Of a stretch of 64,000 bases of DNA, positions 44,246 through 54,097 are shown piece by piece; the stretch's first letter is position 1, and each line of letters opens with the position of its first letter. The notes under the pieces were generated by a model. The model made no database searches and was not told the origin of the DNA. It saw nothing but the letters and a program-made list of their open reading frames with translations. The position numbers and the translations under genes are program-made. The stretch spans positions 1 through 64,000 of the forward strand of contig NJBI01000006.1 of assembly GCA_005222975.1 (NCBI GenBank), given 5' to 3'. The stretch is from Promethearchaeota archaeon Loki_b31. Lineage in GTDB: Archaea > Asgardarchaeota > Lokiarchaeia > Sigyniarchaeales > SOKP01.

Positions 44246-45148
44246 TCATAAACCTTGTAATAATTTAGAAAAGTTAGGTTCTTTGAAAAACTCGTTAAAC
44301 TTTTTGAGTAGTTCAATATTAACCAAATGTATTTTTTGATTTTGTTTATTCTTAATAGACTTTATTAAATCCAAATCTTTTAACTTTTTCATGTGATATT
44401 GAATTGTTCCAGAATAAACATCAAGATTTTCTCCTATTTTTGAAATGGCAATGCTCTCATCTTTAAAAATTGCCTCAATTAATTTTTGGATTAAGGGGTT
44501 TGAAAATATCACCTTATACTTATCGTAATCCTCGGGAACATCAACCAAGAAATAATGCAATGATTTTCCTATTTTTTTTGATCTAATAAGTTTAAATCGT
44601 TCTAAAGTCATTATATGTTTCAAAAATGGCGTTCTTGTAATGTTTAATTCTTTTTCGATTTTTTCGTTCCTTGCGTGAATACCCGGATTTTCTTTAATGA
44701 AGTTAAGAATTTTTGATAGTTTCTCGTTGTTTAGAATTTCTAACTTGGTTCTTCTTTCGTTGGTTACAATCCAACTCTTTTCTTCTAAACTTCTAATGGC
44801 CAAAAATATTTCTTCTTTGCTATAACCTTTCTTATACGCAAGTTTTGCTATGCTCTTTGCGTATAACTTTTCAATTATGGGAAATTTCTGAAATTCTGCT
44901 TCAGAAGCGACTTCGATATCAAAAGCAGCGTCGTATCTTTTTAATTTTAAAATTGTTTCAGCTATTTTTAAAACATCCTTCTCTACTTCAGTTAATTCCT
45001 CAATTAACTTTCCTTGTTCTGCTATTTTTGGTTTTTTTACTGTTTTAACCTCTTGTAAAGGAGCGAAATTTAAACGCCTAAATGAACTTGCTTCTAACTC
45101 TTTCATTTTTCTGTTTTCTCTAGTTTCTCTTCTTTTTTCAAGCGACAT
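44246..45148 (-). CDS. winged-helix transcription regulator with two HTH units
   Basis: 300 residues. A basic N terminus precedes two or three helix-turn-helix modules: one near residue 150-185 (ENPGIHARNEKIEKELNI) and a C-terminal ArsR-like wing near residue 230-280 (SKIGENLDVYSGTIQYHMKK). DNA binding is inferred. It converges with the phosphorylase gene and is followed by the zinc-ribbon membrane protein start upstream on the same strand, with a 26-base gap, suggesting co-transcription. Confidence 0.7.
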   Translation of the reverse strand: MSLEKRRETRENRKMKELEASSFRRLNFAPLQEVKTVKKPKIAEQGKLIEELTEVEKDVLKIAETILKLKRYDAAFDIEVASEAEFQKFPIIEKLYAKSIAKLAYKKGYSKEEIFLAIRSLEEKSWIVTNERRTKLEILNNEKLSKILNFIKENPGIHARNEKIEKELNITRTPFLKHIMTLERFKLIRSKKIGKSLHYFLVDVPEDYDKYKVIFSNPLIQKLIEAIFKDESIAISKIGENLDVYSGTIQYHMKKLKDLDLIKSIKNKQNQKIHLVNIELLKKFNEFFKEPNFSKLLQGL

Positions 45149-45174
45149 TTTTTAAGAAAGTCTTTTTTTTATTA

Positions 45175-46743
45175 TTAGGCGTTTTTCTCTAAATATACGA
45201 CAAATTCTATTTGTTCCTCGCTATCCAAATATTTCAGTTCTTCCACTATTTTATCGTAATACTGTGGTTTAACATTTTGAAGCTTGCGTATTCTCTCTAT
45301 CAATTTCTCTGGAATGGTCTCGTATAATTTTCTCAACGCTCCGATGTACTTCAGTTGTTCCTCCGCAGCTAAGAAAGCTAATTCTTTTAATATTTCTTTT
45401 CGTTGTTTTTTAGGTATATCAAGTTCTAATATCTGTTTTCTCAAATCTTTGGAGATGATGTTAAATATTTTTGAAAAGTACTCCTTTACTACCTTTCTAT
45501 CCTTCTCGTTCTTAACTGGTAAAAGCGACTCGTGAAGTCTTAATTTAATTTCTTTCTCTTTCTTTTTTATTTCTTTAAATTTGGGAGGTTTTTCTTCTTC
45601 TTTATATTCCTCCTCGATAACTTTAATTTCTTCCTCTTCTTCTAACGGAAGCTCTTTTTCAGTACTAATTGTCTGAAATTTCGGTTCTGGGGGTATTTTA
45701 TCTTGTTCTACCAATTTTAACTCTTCTTTTTTAACAATTGCTTCTATTTGCTCCACTTTCTGAACTGGAATGATTTCAATTTCTTTTCCTTTTAATCTAG
45801 GTTTTTCAATTAAATCGATTGGTTTTCCTACAAAAAGTAAAAATATTAAAATAGACTTTATCAAAATAAAGATCCCTATATTCAAAAAAGCTGTACCTAT
45901 TGCTCCTAAAATGAATGTTCGAAGCGCATCACGACCTGTAAACTCTCGCTTCTTGTGAATTTTAGCTCTTGACTTTGAATCTATTATCAAGACGCTAATA
46001 GGTATTACAAGAAATAAAAATATTGCAATGTAAGTATCCATGAAAAATATTCCTTCATGGAGTCTAAAAAAGTAAATATTAATAAGCCCAGAGAATGTTC
46101 CATAAAGCACAAGTAATACGATTACGAAACCTGCTTTTGCTGAAAAATTGTTTATTGAATTTTTTAGTTTAAGACCAAAATTATACGCTTTATGATTGTT
46201 GCTTTCATGGTTTATAATTGAGTATATAAAAATCAATATCCCTTTAATCAAAAGTATTGCACCAGTGCCGTAAATAAAACAACCTAAGATTCCATAACAA
46301 ATCGCATCTAGGGCAATGTCGTCGTAACTATCAGATTTAATTTTTGGGGAAATATACTTTGAGTCATATAGGATAATTAATACGCCACTACCTACAATTA
46401 AATAAGAACTAATTAAATGATTAATTCCACTAGGTATAAATATTAAATTTAAAATTATAACTAAGATTAATAAGATAGCGATTGGAATACAATCAAATTT
46501 ATTTAATTTTTTTATTGCTTTATCAAGTTTAGATTTTTTCTTGTCCCTAATTGAAGACTTGGAACGTAAAAGAATCGATTTTTCTGATTTTTTTACAGAA
46601 GCTTGTTTAAATATTATTCCCGCCAAAGAGAAAGGCGTTCCACACATTTCACAGTAAACCTGTACTTTATTTTCTATAAGTTCAGATAACTCCTTTGGAA
46701 AACCATAATTACAAGAACGGCAAACATATAGCGTTTTATCCAT
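45175..46743 (-). CDS. multi-pass membrane protein with N-terminal zinc ribbon and coiled C-terminal tail
   Basis: 522 residues. A zinc ribbon with C8/C11 and C31/C34 opens the protein (YVCRSC, YCEMC). About eight membrane helices follow between residues 80 and 300. The last ~200 residues are a charged Glu/Lys-rich helical tail ending in a helical-repeat region (LRKQILELDIPKKQRKEILK, then a similar unit near the end). The layout suggests a membrane-anchored scaffold facing the cytosol. No enzyme motif was seen; function unknown. It heads a minus-strand pair with the HTH gene. Confidence 0.65.
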   Translation of the reverse strand: MDKTLYVCRSCNYGFPKELSELIENKVQVYCEMCGTPFSLAGIIFKQASVKKSEKSILLRSKSSIRDKKKSKLDKAIKKLNKFDCIPIAILLILVIILNLIFIPSGINHLISSYLIVGSGVLIILYDSKYISPKIKSDSYDDIALDAICYGILGCFIYGTGAILLIKGILIFIYSIINHESNNHKAYNFGLKLKNSINNFSAKAGFVIVLLVLYGTFSGLINIYFFRLHEGIFFMDTYIAIFLFLVIPISVLIIDSKSRAKIHKKREFTGRDALRTFILGAIGTAFLNIGIFILIKSILIFLLFVGKPIDLIEKPRLKGKEIEIIPVQKVEQIEAIVKKEELKLVEQDKIPPEPKFQTISTEKELPLEEEEEIKVIEEEYKEEEKPPKFKEIKKKEKEIKLRLHESLLPVKNEKDRKVVKEYFSKIFNIISKDLRKQILELDIPKKQRKEILKELAFLAAEEQLKYIGALRKLYETIPEKLIERIRKLQNVKPQYYDKIVEELKYLDSEEQIEFVVYLEKNA

Positions 46744-46843
46744 TTAACTTCACACTTATATATTTAATAATTTTATTTAATTTTTTTAATTTTTGAAAAA
46801 TAATTAATTTATTTTTCCAATCTTTAGTAAATAAACATTTCCC

Positions 46844-46918
46844 AATGTCGAAAAAGTGGTATATTTAACGCAGAACTTCCGATTAACATAACAGACTAAC
46901 GCTCTGTGTAGCCACATT
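46844..46918. other. possible folded RNA element in intergenic gap
   Basis: The 319-base gap 46744-47062 has no gene. In it, GTGG (46856-46859) pairs with CCAC (46912-46915) and ACGCAGA (46868-46874) pairs with TCTGTGT (46903-46909, one G-U), with flanking AAT/ATT. It is more GC-rich than the surroundings. Strand is unknown; it could be a leader of the zinc-ribbon membrane gene or a small RNA. An alternative inner hairpin ACAGA/TCTGT is possible. Outside this element the gap shows only AT-rich sequence. Confidence 0.25.
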
Positions 46919-47062
46919 GTTAATACCTAATTATAATTGAAAAATAAATAGTTAATTTATAGAAGTAAGAATGTGAATATAAAAAAATTGGAGTCCAGTT
47001 TTTAAAAAATTCTTTCAAAATATAGAAACTTTCAGTTCTTCTAAATAACTTTGTAAAATTAA

Positions 47063-47563
47063 TTATGAAATTAAATATATCCAATCTAATTCTTTTACTG
47101 TTTTATGAAGTTTATGATCGTCTTTCGTTGAATTATATTCTATATTAGTAAATAATTTATAAGCTTGTTCGCGAGATGTTTTAAGTCGTACTACATCGTC
47201 ATTTTTACCGTGATAAGCTATAACAGGCACATCCACCGGATTGTATTTTTCTAAATCTAACACTGATGGCTCTAGATATGGTGCTAATAATATCAATCTT
47301 TTAACCTTTTTAGGGTTTTGAAGCGTATATAATGCACCCATTAGACCTCCAAAACTTGAACCTATTAATACCCATAAGTCCTTTTCTCTTAAAATTGATT
47401 TTAACTGAGCCATTCTCTTTTCAAGAAGGTCGTTAATTGATTTTTTTTGGTCAAACTCAATAAAATCAGGAGTAAGAATTTCTGGAATTAATTTTTTTAA
47501 ATACACTCCTTTAAAACCCTTGCCCGAACTTTCAAGACCGTGTATGAAAATAATATTTTTCAT
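47063..47563 (-). CDS. alpha/beta hydrolase, YqiA-like esterase type
   Basis: 166 residues. FIHGLESSGKG opens the fold with an oxyanion motif, GSSFGG carries the nucleophilic serine near residue 69, then YHGKNDDVV supplies the aspartate and DDHKLHK the histidine of the triad. The small size fits the UPF0227/YqiA and RutD-like esterases. Substrate unknown. It is downstream of a DUF2085 membrane gene on the same strand with a 27-base gap. Confidence 0.78.
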   Translation of the reverse strand: MKNIIFIHGLESSGKGFKGVYLKKLIPEILTPDFIEFDQKKSINDLLEKRMAQLKSILREKDLWVLIGSSFGGLMGALYTLQNPKKVKRLILLAPYLEPSVLDLEKYNPVDVPVIAYHGKNDDVVRLKTSREQAYKLFTNIEYNSTKDDHKLHKTVKELDWIYLIS

Positions 47564-47590
47564 TTTATTAATTTAGTAGAAATAATTTTC

Positions 47591-48664
47591 TCATTTATCC
47601 TGATCATTATCGAGGTCTTCAGGTGATAATGGGTTTAATTCTTTTTTTAATTCTCTAAATATCTTTCTCTGACCGAAAAAAATTAAAAGGAAAAGGATAC
47701 CAAAATAAATCGTGATTATAATTAGTGTTAAGAAATAATAGGCTTTTGTATACGAGATGAAATGTAGCGCAACTCCGATAATAAAACCCGTAAGCAACCG
47801 AGATTCCGTAGTGCTTTTCCTAAATAAGAGCTTCTGAGTCCCCCAATCTATCATTCCAGGTATTGGAAAGACGATTATTATAAACAAAGCTATTTCTGCG
47901 CTAAATTGAGTGTTAATTATCAATTCAGTTAAGTGCGTAAAAAAAATTGACATAACTATTCCTATTATCATTCCTGAGCATCTTGAACAAAAATATATTT
48001 TTGTCCTTCCAAATTGAAAATAAAATGTATGGTCGCTTGCTTCAACTGGGTGATGTGTTAAGAGTAAATAATATAGATGCCTTTCCTTTGAAGCTAAAAT
48101 TTTGTCGTAGATAACTAAAAGAATAGGTATTAAAAAAATGGTTGAAATAAGCGTTTGCAAGAAAAATTTAAACCCAAAGTTGATAAAAATAGTTTCCAAT
48201 TCTAAAGGATTTGAATATAATGAAAGTTGGAATACGATGATTAAAAACATCACAAGAAAAGAATTAATTACCAATAACAAAAAAGTGTAATAAACAGCCA
48301 TACCTTTATGATATTTCAACGGCTTATATTTATATAAACCAGCTATCAAACCATAAATAGCCACAATAAGACACCAATCTAAGTAAATATTGTTATAAAA
48401 CGCGAATTGGTATAGGAGTTCACCTAAAAATCCTGCTATGAACGCCTGAATTGGACCGGCTATTATCGAAAAAAATGTAAAAATTAATAGCAACAACCCA
48501 AAAATTATTGAAAACTCATTAATTCCAATATATGGTATGGAAATTGAACCAAAAATTTCCGAGATATATATATAACTCATAATAATAAAAACTGTTATGA
48601 GAATGTTCATAAATATCGATCTTAAGCAAAATTTTGGCGTCTTGTTAGCGGGGTCAACGCTCAT
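47591..48664 (-). CDS. multi-pass membrane protein with DUF2085-like domain
   Basis: 357 residues, eight to ten membrane helices. The C-terminal half carries DUF2085 hallmarks: a histidine-containing segment HPVEASDH, FCSRCSGMIIG (two cysteines plus glycine), GMIDWGTQ and RLLTGFIIG. The N-terminal half has five helices of small-permease type. Basic residues and a KELNPLSPEDLD tail follow the last helix. DUF2085 proteins are uncharacterised. The gene is probably co-transcribed with the downstream hydrolase. Confidence 0.7.
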   Translation of the reverse strand: MSVDPANKTPKFCLRSIFMNILITVFIIMSYIYISEIFGSISIPYIGINEFSIIFGLLLLIFTFFSIIAGPIQAFIAGFLGELLYQFAFYNNIYLDWCLIVAIYGLIAGLYKYKPLKYHKGMAVYYTFLLLVINSFLVMFLIIVFQLSLYSNPLELETIFINFGFKFFLQTLISTIFLIPILLVIYDKILASKERHLYYLLLTHHPVEASDHTFYFQFGRTKIYFCSRCSGMIIGIVMSIFFTHLTELIINTQFSAEIALFIIIVFPIPGMIDWGTQKLLFRKSTTESRLLTGFIIGVALHFISYTKAYYFLTLIIITIYFGILFLLIFFGQRKIFRELKKELNPLSPEDLDNDQDK

Positions 48665-48701
48665 GCTAATCGCTCTTTAATACTAATAAACGTAAAATAA
48701 A

Positions 48702-49376
48702 TTATATAAGCAATTTTTTATTAAAAATAAGATCTAGTTCCTCAATTAATGTTTTTTTTGTAAGTTCGAAGCCCTTGCGAAGTACATTTACAATAATATT
48801 CCTTCCTGCAGGAACATCTATAATATTATCGTCTTGTTCTACGACTGCAATGCTCTCGTCATTATAATCTAGTTGACGCATTAGAGCTTGAAGCGCATTT
48901 TCTTTAGTTTTAAAAGTAGCTATCGATAATTCGTTGTAATCTTTTACTTCTTCTTTAACCTGTAAAAATAATATACACTCCTCTAATTGCGAAATAAATA
49001 ATTTTTTTGTAATGTCTTTTAATTTTTTATAGTGTTTATGATTTTTTTTACACTGCCTATCTGTCTGGTCATTTTTTAAGTAGCTTGGAAAATTTCTATT
49101 AATAACATCGTCAAATTTTTCTTTGGAAATGTCTCCATTTTCTACAAGCAATTTAGCAGAATCTAGCGCGATTTTTATCTGTTTCAATGTCCCTACGCGG
49201 GCTTCATTATCGCTCCAATGTTGATAAAAAGATTTTACAATAGGTTTTATTACAAAATTCAAAAATCCCACGTTTAATTCTGAATCAATTAAATCTCTTC
49301 CATAATTAAGAGATAAGTCAGTTTGTGCTATCATTTTTTGTTCTACAATATTATAATTCCTTTGGATATAATTCAT
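48702..49376 (-). CDS. all-helical protein of unknown family, paralog A
   Basis: 224 residues without membrane segments. It is closely related to the next gene upstream, sharing YIQRNYNIVEQKM-type start, DLIDSELNVGFLNFVIKPIV, the TLKQIKIALD helix and the C-terminal PAGRNIIVNVLRKGFE. A conserved cluster QCKKNHKHYKKL (Cys plus His residues) lies near residue 128; since it is kept in both copies it may bind metal. No family recognised. 117 bases separate the two genes. Confidence 0.65.
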   Translation of the reverse strand: MNYIQRNYNIVEQKMIAQTDLSLNYGRDLIDSELNVGFLNFVIKPIVKSFYQHWSDNEARVGTLKQIKIALDSAKLLVENGDISKEKFDDVINRNFPSYLKNDQTDRQCKKNHKHYKKLKDITKKLFISQLEECILFLQVKEEVKDYNELSIATFKTKENALQALMRQLDYNDESIAVVEQDDNIIDVPAGRNIIVNVLRKGFELTKKTLIEELDLIFNKKLLI

Positions 49377-49492
49377 GATTAAATCTCCAACGATGTCAAT
49401 AGTTTATAATTTTCTTATTATCCTAATTAAATTTTTAATATTTTTTGAATATAAAATTTAAAATATGTCATAAATTAATACTTTAATTATCA

Positions 49493-50149
49493 TTAGATGT
49501 AAGTATCGTCTATAGCTTCAATAAATTCATTCTTTGTTGCTTCAAACCCTTTTCTTAGCGCTTTAATAATGATTTTCTTACCAGTTGGTAACGAAAGAAT
49601 AGATGGATCGTCTTCAATAATTTTAATTCCATTTTCGACCTTTTCTAATTGCTTCATTAAATTTCTACTTGCCAGTTCTTTTGTTTTAAATGCAGCTCTA
49701 CAAAGGGCTCCATAATCTTTTACATCCTCTTTAACTTCCAAAAAAGTTTTAACTTCTTTTAGATAATTGATGAAGGTGTCTTTTGAATTATTTTTTAACT
49801 TCTCATAGTTTTTATGATGTTTGCTACATTGATAAGTAACTTGATCATATTTTAAAAAATTAGGAAAATTTTCTTCAATAATGTTATTAAAACTTTCTTC
49901 AGAATTACCGTTCAATAATAATTTCTTTCCAGCTTCTAGTGTGATATTTATTTGTTTTAATGTACCCTTTCTCGCGTCGTGTTTTGCCCAATAATCGTAA
50001 AACGCTTTGACGATCGGTCGTACTATAAAATTCAAAATTCCCGTATCTAATTCACTATCAATAAGCTTTCTTCCTAAAGCGAGCGAATTTTCCATTTGAT
50101 AAATCATTCGCTCTTTCACAATGCCATAATTCCGTTCTAAATAATCCAA
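49493..50149 (-). CDS. all-helical protein of unknown family, paralog B
   Basis: 218 residues, tandem paralog of the preceding gene: KLIDSELDTGILNFIVRPIV, TLKQINITLEAGKKLL, QCSKHHKNYEKLK and PTGKKIIIKALRKGFE line up one for one. The shared Cys/His cluster and the KGFE end mark the family. Duplication in tandem with drift suggests the copies act together or serve related targets. Divergent from the giant solenoid gene at 50354. No function known. Confidence 0.65.
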   Translation of the reverse strand: MDYLERNYGIVKERMIYQMENSLALGRKLIDSELDTGILNFIVRPIVKAFYDYWAKHDARKGTLKQINITLEAGKKLLLNGNSEESFNNIIEENFPNFLKYDQVTYQCSKHHKNYEKLKNNSKDTFINYLKEVKTFLEVKEDVKDYGALCRAAFKTKELASRNLMKQLEKVENGIKIIEDDPSILSLPTGKKIIIKALRKGFEATKNEFIEAIDDTYI

Positions 50150-50353
50150 GAGATATCCCCATGTAAAAAAAAAATCATATAATTGTTCAATTGAAACTAT
50201 ATTAAAGTAAAGAAAAAGTTCAAAATTTTTTAACTTTTTTATATTTTTAATAGTCTTAAAAGTTTGACTCTAAAAAAGTAAGAATATAATAAGTAAAAAC
50301 GTTTATAATTATATTAGTTTTTAATTATAAAATAACATCTTTAGATTAATCCC

Positions 50354-53300
50354 ATGCGTTACATCTTTAAAATTCTCTTATTGGGTTTAGATGGAGAAGA
50401 TATTTCTTTTTACGCTCTTAGAGCATTCGGAGAAGAGGTAGAAAATAAAGGAGCGTATTTGGAGTGGTATAAGGAAGTAAAAGCCTTCGAGGATATTTGC
50501 AATTTAGAAGTAGACGCAATAACCGATGTTATTAACGCAGACTTTGATGAAATCATTCCAAAAGTCGATGGGATTGTATATTTTTTGAATCCTTTAAAAA
50601 AAGAAGAATTTGATTATTTCGATATTATAATACCTATTGTTAAATCTGTTAAAAGAAATATTCCTATTATTTTGATGTACTACGATCAACAAGGAATTTT
50701 TCCTTTATCTATAAATGAATTGTTAGAAAGTCTTTGGTTCAAATATCTTGACGTAGAAGCATTTGTTAATCTACCCCCAAGAGAATTCCACCAAGTTTTG
50801 CAGTGTTTGTGTGTAGCAATGATAACGGGAATTTCCCCTCTTAACATTGAAAACGCGTGGATGAGGTTTCCCATTTATATCCAGCTAGCAAACATTTTTT
50901 TCAAAAAAGCAAAAAAAGAATTCAAACCCGAATTTTATTTTTTTGCTGCCCAAGCCATTAAAAAAGCTGCGATAATTGCTGATATATTAAATAAAGAGGA
51001 ATTTTACATAATGTGCGAGCAAGCAGCTTTTCTCTATTCAAAAGTTAAGTTATATTTAGATGCTTCACAAATTTTACAAAATGTAGATAAAAGAAAATCG
51101 GAAAACTTCAAGAAGTTATATGCAGATAGTATGGTTTTAGAAGGTAATAAATTATTTAATAAAAGACAATACGATCTTGCGGCAAGGCAGTACTTGGCAG
51201 CGGCTCAATGGTCGTCAATAGAACTCAAAGATAACGATTTGCGGGACGAATCATTTCTTTTAGCAATTAATTCTTGGATTTCTGCTTGTAAAGTTGAAAA
51301 TGCGTTCAAAATTATCAATAGTCTCCCCCACGAAAAAACACTTCTTATCCTAAGTGAAATTCCTCAAAAAATTATTGCAATGGCAGATTATTTAATTAAA
51401 GAAAAGAAATATTTAGCTGCCCGCCATCAATTGTATAGTGCTGTCTCCGAATATCAACAAGAAGGCTTATTTGACGAATTAGAAAAATTTACTGATAAGT
51501 TAACTGAAGTTTTAATAACATTATTAAAACAACAGCTTAAGGAAGAAAAGAGGTTTTTTGCAAAGCAATCTTATGATGAGATCGAAAATCTTTGGGAAAC
51601 TTATAACGTTAAAAAATCAAATGTAGACGCTCAATTAGAAAAATTAATTAAATTATTCTTAGACAATCTTGATTTTGGCAACGCTACAATTTTAATTAAT
51701 AAGTTAAATTCCTTGTCAGTAAAGAAAAAATTAACGAAATTAAGCTCTAAAGTTGAAGATGAAAATAAGGAATTAATAAAGAAGAAAATAGAAGAAAATA
51801 TTGAGAAAGGTGTGGAAATTCTAAAAGGTTTCATAGAAAAGGAGTTAGAAATTTTTACAGAAATTAACACCCTAATAATTCAAGAAGCTAATTTATTAAT
51901 TGAAAACAATGATTATCCAAAAGCCGCTAATCTGGTGAAAACCCAAGCAGATTTTTTCAAACGAATTGCTAGGGAAGATATTCAAAATCAAATGTTAAAA
52001 AAAAACTTAGATATCCTCTTAATCGGTAAAATTTTTGATCAATTTTTTAAAGTGTATTACGAATTATCAAAGAGAACAAAAAAGGAATATTTAAAGAATA
52101 AACTTGCTATTATCATAGAAAAGTTAAATGAAATTGTAGAGGAACGAGATTACGAAAAAAACGAAGAAATATTTGAACTTTTTATCTCAATTTTTAGAGA
52201 ACAAATGTTATACGAGCAATCTAAGGAAATTAGTAAAATCTTTATAGAATCAATCAAAACCGAAGGACTAAAAATTGTCGAAAGTGGCGAAGATAAATTT
52301 CTTATCGAAGCTTCCCTGAATTTAATTAAAAAAGCTACAGATATTTCGTTAGCATATATGGAAAAACCGGAATTGAGCTTCAATAAAATTTATAAGAGGA
52401 TTACAGAAATTTATATAACCTTAGATAATTTATCTTCCGCTCATGCCATTAACGATAAAATCGACGATAAATGGCTTAAAGCTGAGCTTAATAAGAGAAT
52501 CGAAAATCTCGAGGCTGAAAAAAGCGCCATCATCGTTAAGAAAGCTGAAGAATCTTTTGAAGGGGAGGTTTTAAAAGAAAGACTCTCGATAATTCAGAGT
52601 AAAGCAAGAGAGGCGCTCCATGACAAGGAAAGGGAATTCAAACAGAGAAAAGCCTTGAAAAGAGCCTATTATATTGACGCATTAGAGTATTTGAGTATGC
52701 AAGATTTAGATAATGCCATAGAGAAATATAAAGAAAGCATAAATCATTTAATTAGAATAAAAAAATATAATTTAGCTGGCGTTTCTTTAGCAGTACTTTT
52801 TTTAATGCTTATCAAACAAAATACGATTGAAGATATTAACAAAATACTAATACGCACAAAAACTAGTTTATCAAGTTTAGAAAAATCATTTACTGAAACT
52901 TTTTCAGTATCTTTGGTTGAATACCTTATAGATATCGAGAAGTTAAGCGATCCTGTTGTGTTGAATGAATCAATACAGTTTATGGAAAATTTACCGTTAT
53001 TTGAAGAAGAAATCCTCCTAATTTCTGATATCTTAGGCAAGTCACATAAAATGATTAGTGAACCTGAAGATTTAAAAAAGCAAATTATTGAAATCGAGAA
53101 AATAAAAGATAAAATTAACGAGTTAGCTAAAAGTATACGAAAAGAAAGGAAAGATGTTGCTAAAAGAAAATTAATGAGAAATCAATATTGGAAATTAGCT
53201 TTAGAGGATCTTTCTAACAAAAAATTTCAAGTAGCCATAAATGAATATAGTGATACAATTCCGAAATTGCTGGAAAAAAAATTTTATAAGCAAGCTTCAA

Positions 53301-54097
53301 TAAGTCTGATATTAAGTACATTTTTAATAGTAAAAACAAAGGGCGCATCATTAGCTAAGTCCTATTTAAATGATAAACTAGCAAAACATAAAGAATACGA
53401 TCTTGAAGAAATGCCGGAGATACAAATCACAAAAGAGCTTCTTTCAGCGTTAGATAATAACTTTTTAGAACTAATAGGTTTATGTTTAGACCTTTTAATA
53501 GATAAATTAACTCTTTTTGACCCTGAGATCTTATTACTTGAATCTCTTTTACCCGAAAAAGAAGAACGAGGAGAACAAGAAGTAAAATTAACGCGGAAAG
53601 AAATAGGCGAAATAAAACAACTTAATATAGAAAGGGATCAAATAAACAGTAAATTGCAGCAAAAAAAGGGAGACATTAAGAGAGAACAAAAAGAATTTTT
53701 AAAGAAACGTAGCGTAATGAAAAAGAGATATTACAAAGATGTAATTATATCTCTTAAAAGTAACTCATTTAAAAAGGCGGGTCTACAGTATCGCGAATTA
53801 GCAAAAGCAATATCAAAAAGAAAAGACCTTAGAACCAGTTCACTATTAGTTCTTTTACACGGATTGTCCCTTCTAAAAGCAAACGAGCCGATTAAGGAAA
53901 TAAAAACAAATGTTAAAAACTTTCTTGACTCATTAGGTTTAAATAAGCAATTAGTAGAAGATACGTTTCATATTACTCTCATAAAATTTTACCTAGATGT
54001 GATTTCGCATAATCTTGATAAATATCTTCCACATATAAGAGAAATGTTAGAATTATTACCACTATTTGAAGAAGAAAAACAGTTAATTGAAATTTAA
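50354..54097 (+). CDS. giant alpha-solenoid protein with a degenerate GTPase-like N-terminal domain
   Basis: 1247 residues. Residues 1-170 have the strand-helix rhythm of a small GTPase: IFKILLLGLDGED where the P-loop should be (no GKS/T), DGIVYFLNPL, then IPIILMYYDQQG where NKxD would lie. So the fold looks like a G domain that cannot bind nucleotide the usual way. The rest is all-helical TPR-like solenoid (AAQAIKKAA, ARQYLAAAQW). Three C-terminal modules of ~130 residues repeat (starting near residues 775, 935 and 1115), each with a basic head, Y..A...L and LPLFEEE-type ends. No membrane segment. Its tail overlaps the convergent tfb gene by four bases. A scaffold or coat-like role is an inference from architecture only. 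Confidence 0.75.
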   Translation: MRYIFKILLLGLDGEDISFYALRAFGEEVENKGAYLEWYKEVKAFEDICNLEVDAITDVINADFDEIIPKVDGIVYFLNPLKKEEFDYFDIIIPIVKSVKRNIPIILMYYDQQGIFPLSINELLESLWFKYLDVEAFVNLPPREFHQVLQCLCVAMITGISPLNIENAWMRFPIYIQLANIFFKKAKKEFKPEFYFFAAQAIKKAAIIADILNKEEFYIMCEQAAFLYSKVKLYLDASQILQNVDKRKSENFKKLYADSMVLEGNKLFNKRQYDLAARQYLAAAQWSSIELKDNDLRDESFLLAINSWISACKVENAFKIINSLPHEKTLLILSEIPQKIIAMADYLIKEKKYLAARHQLYSAVSEYQQEGLFDELEKFTDKLTEVLITLLKQQLKEEKRFFAKQSYDEIENLWETYNVKKSNVDAQLEKLIKLFLDNLDFGNATILINKLNSLSVKKKLTKLSSKVEDENKELIKKKIEENIEKGVEILKGFIEKELEIFTEINTLIIQEANLLIENNDYPKAANLVKTQADFFKRIAREDIQNQMLKKNLDILLIGKIFDQFFKVYYELSKRTKKEYLKNKLAIIIEKLNEIVEERDYEKNEEIFELFISIFREQMLYEQSKEISKIFIESIKTEGLKIVESGEDKFLIEASLNLIKKATDISLAYMEKPELSFNKIYKRITEIYITLDNLSSAHAINDKIDDKWLKAELNKRIENLEAEKSAIIVKKAEESFEGEVLKERLSIIQSKAREALHDKEREFKQRKALKRAYYIDALEYLSMQDLDNAIEKYKESINHLIRIKKYNLAGVSLAVLFLMLIKQNTIEDINKILIRTKTSLSSLEKSFTETFSVSLVEYLIDIEKLSDPVVLNESIQFMENLPLFEEEILLISDILGKSHKMISEPEDLKKQIIEIEKIKDKINELAKSIRKERKDVAKRKLMRNQYWKLALEDLSNKKFQVAINEYSDTIPKLLEKKFYKQASISLILSTFLIVKTKGASLAKSYLNDKLAKHKEYDLEEMPEIQITKELLSALDNNFLELIGLCLDLLIDKLTLFDPEILLLESLLPEKEERGEQEVKLTRKEIGEIKQLNIERDQINSKLQQKKGDIKREQKEFLKKRSVMKKRYYKDVIISLKSNSFKKAGLQYRELAKAISKRKDLRTSSLLVLLHGLSLLKANEPIKEIKTNVKNFLDSLGLNKQLVEDTFHITLIKFYLDVISHNLDKYLPHIREMLELLPLFEEEKQLIEI

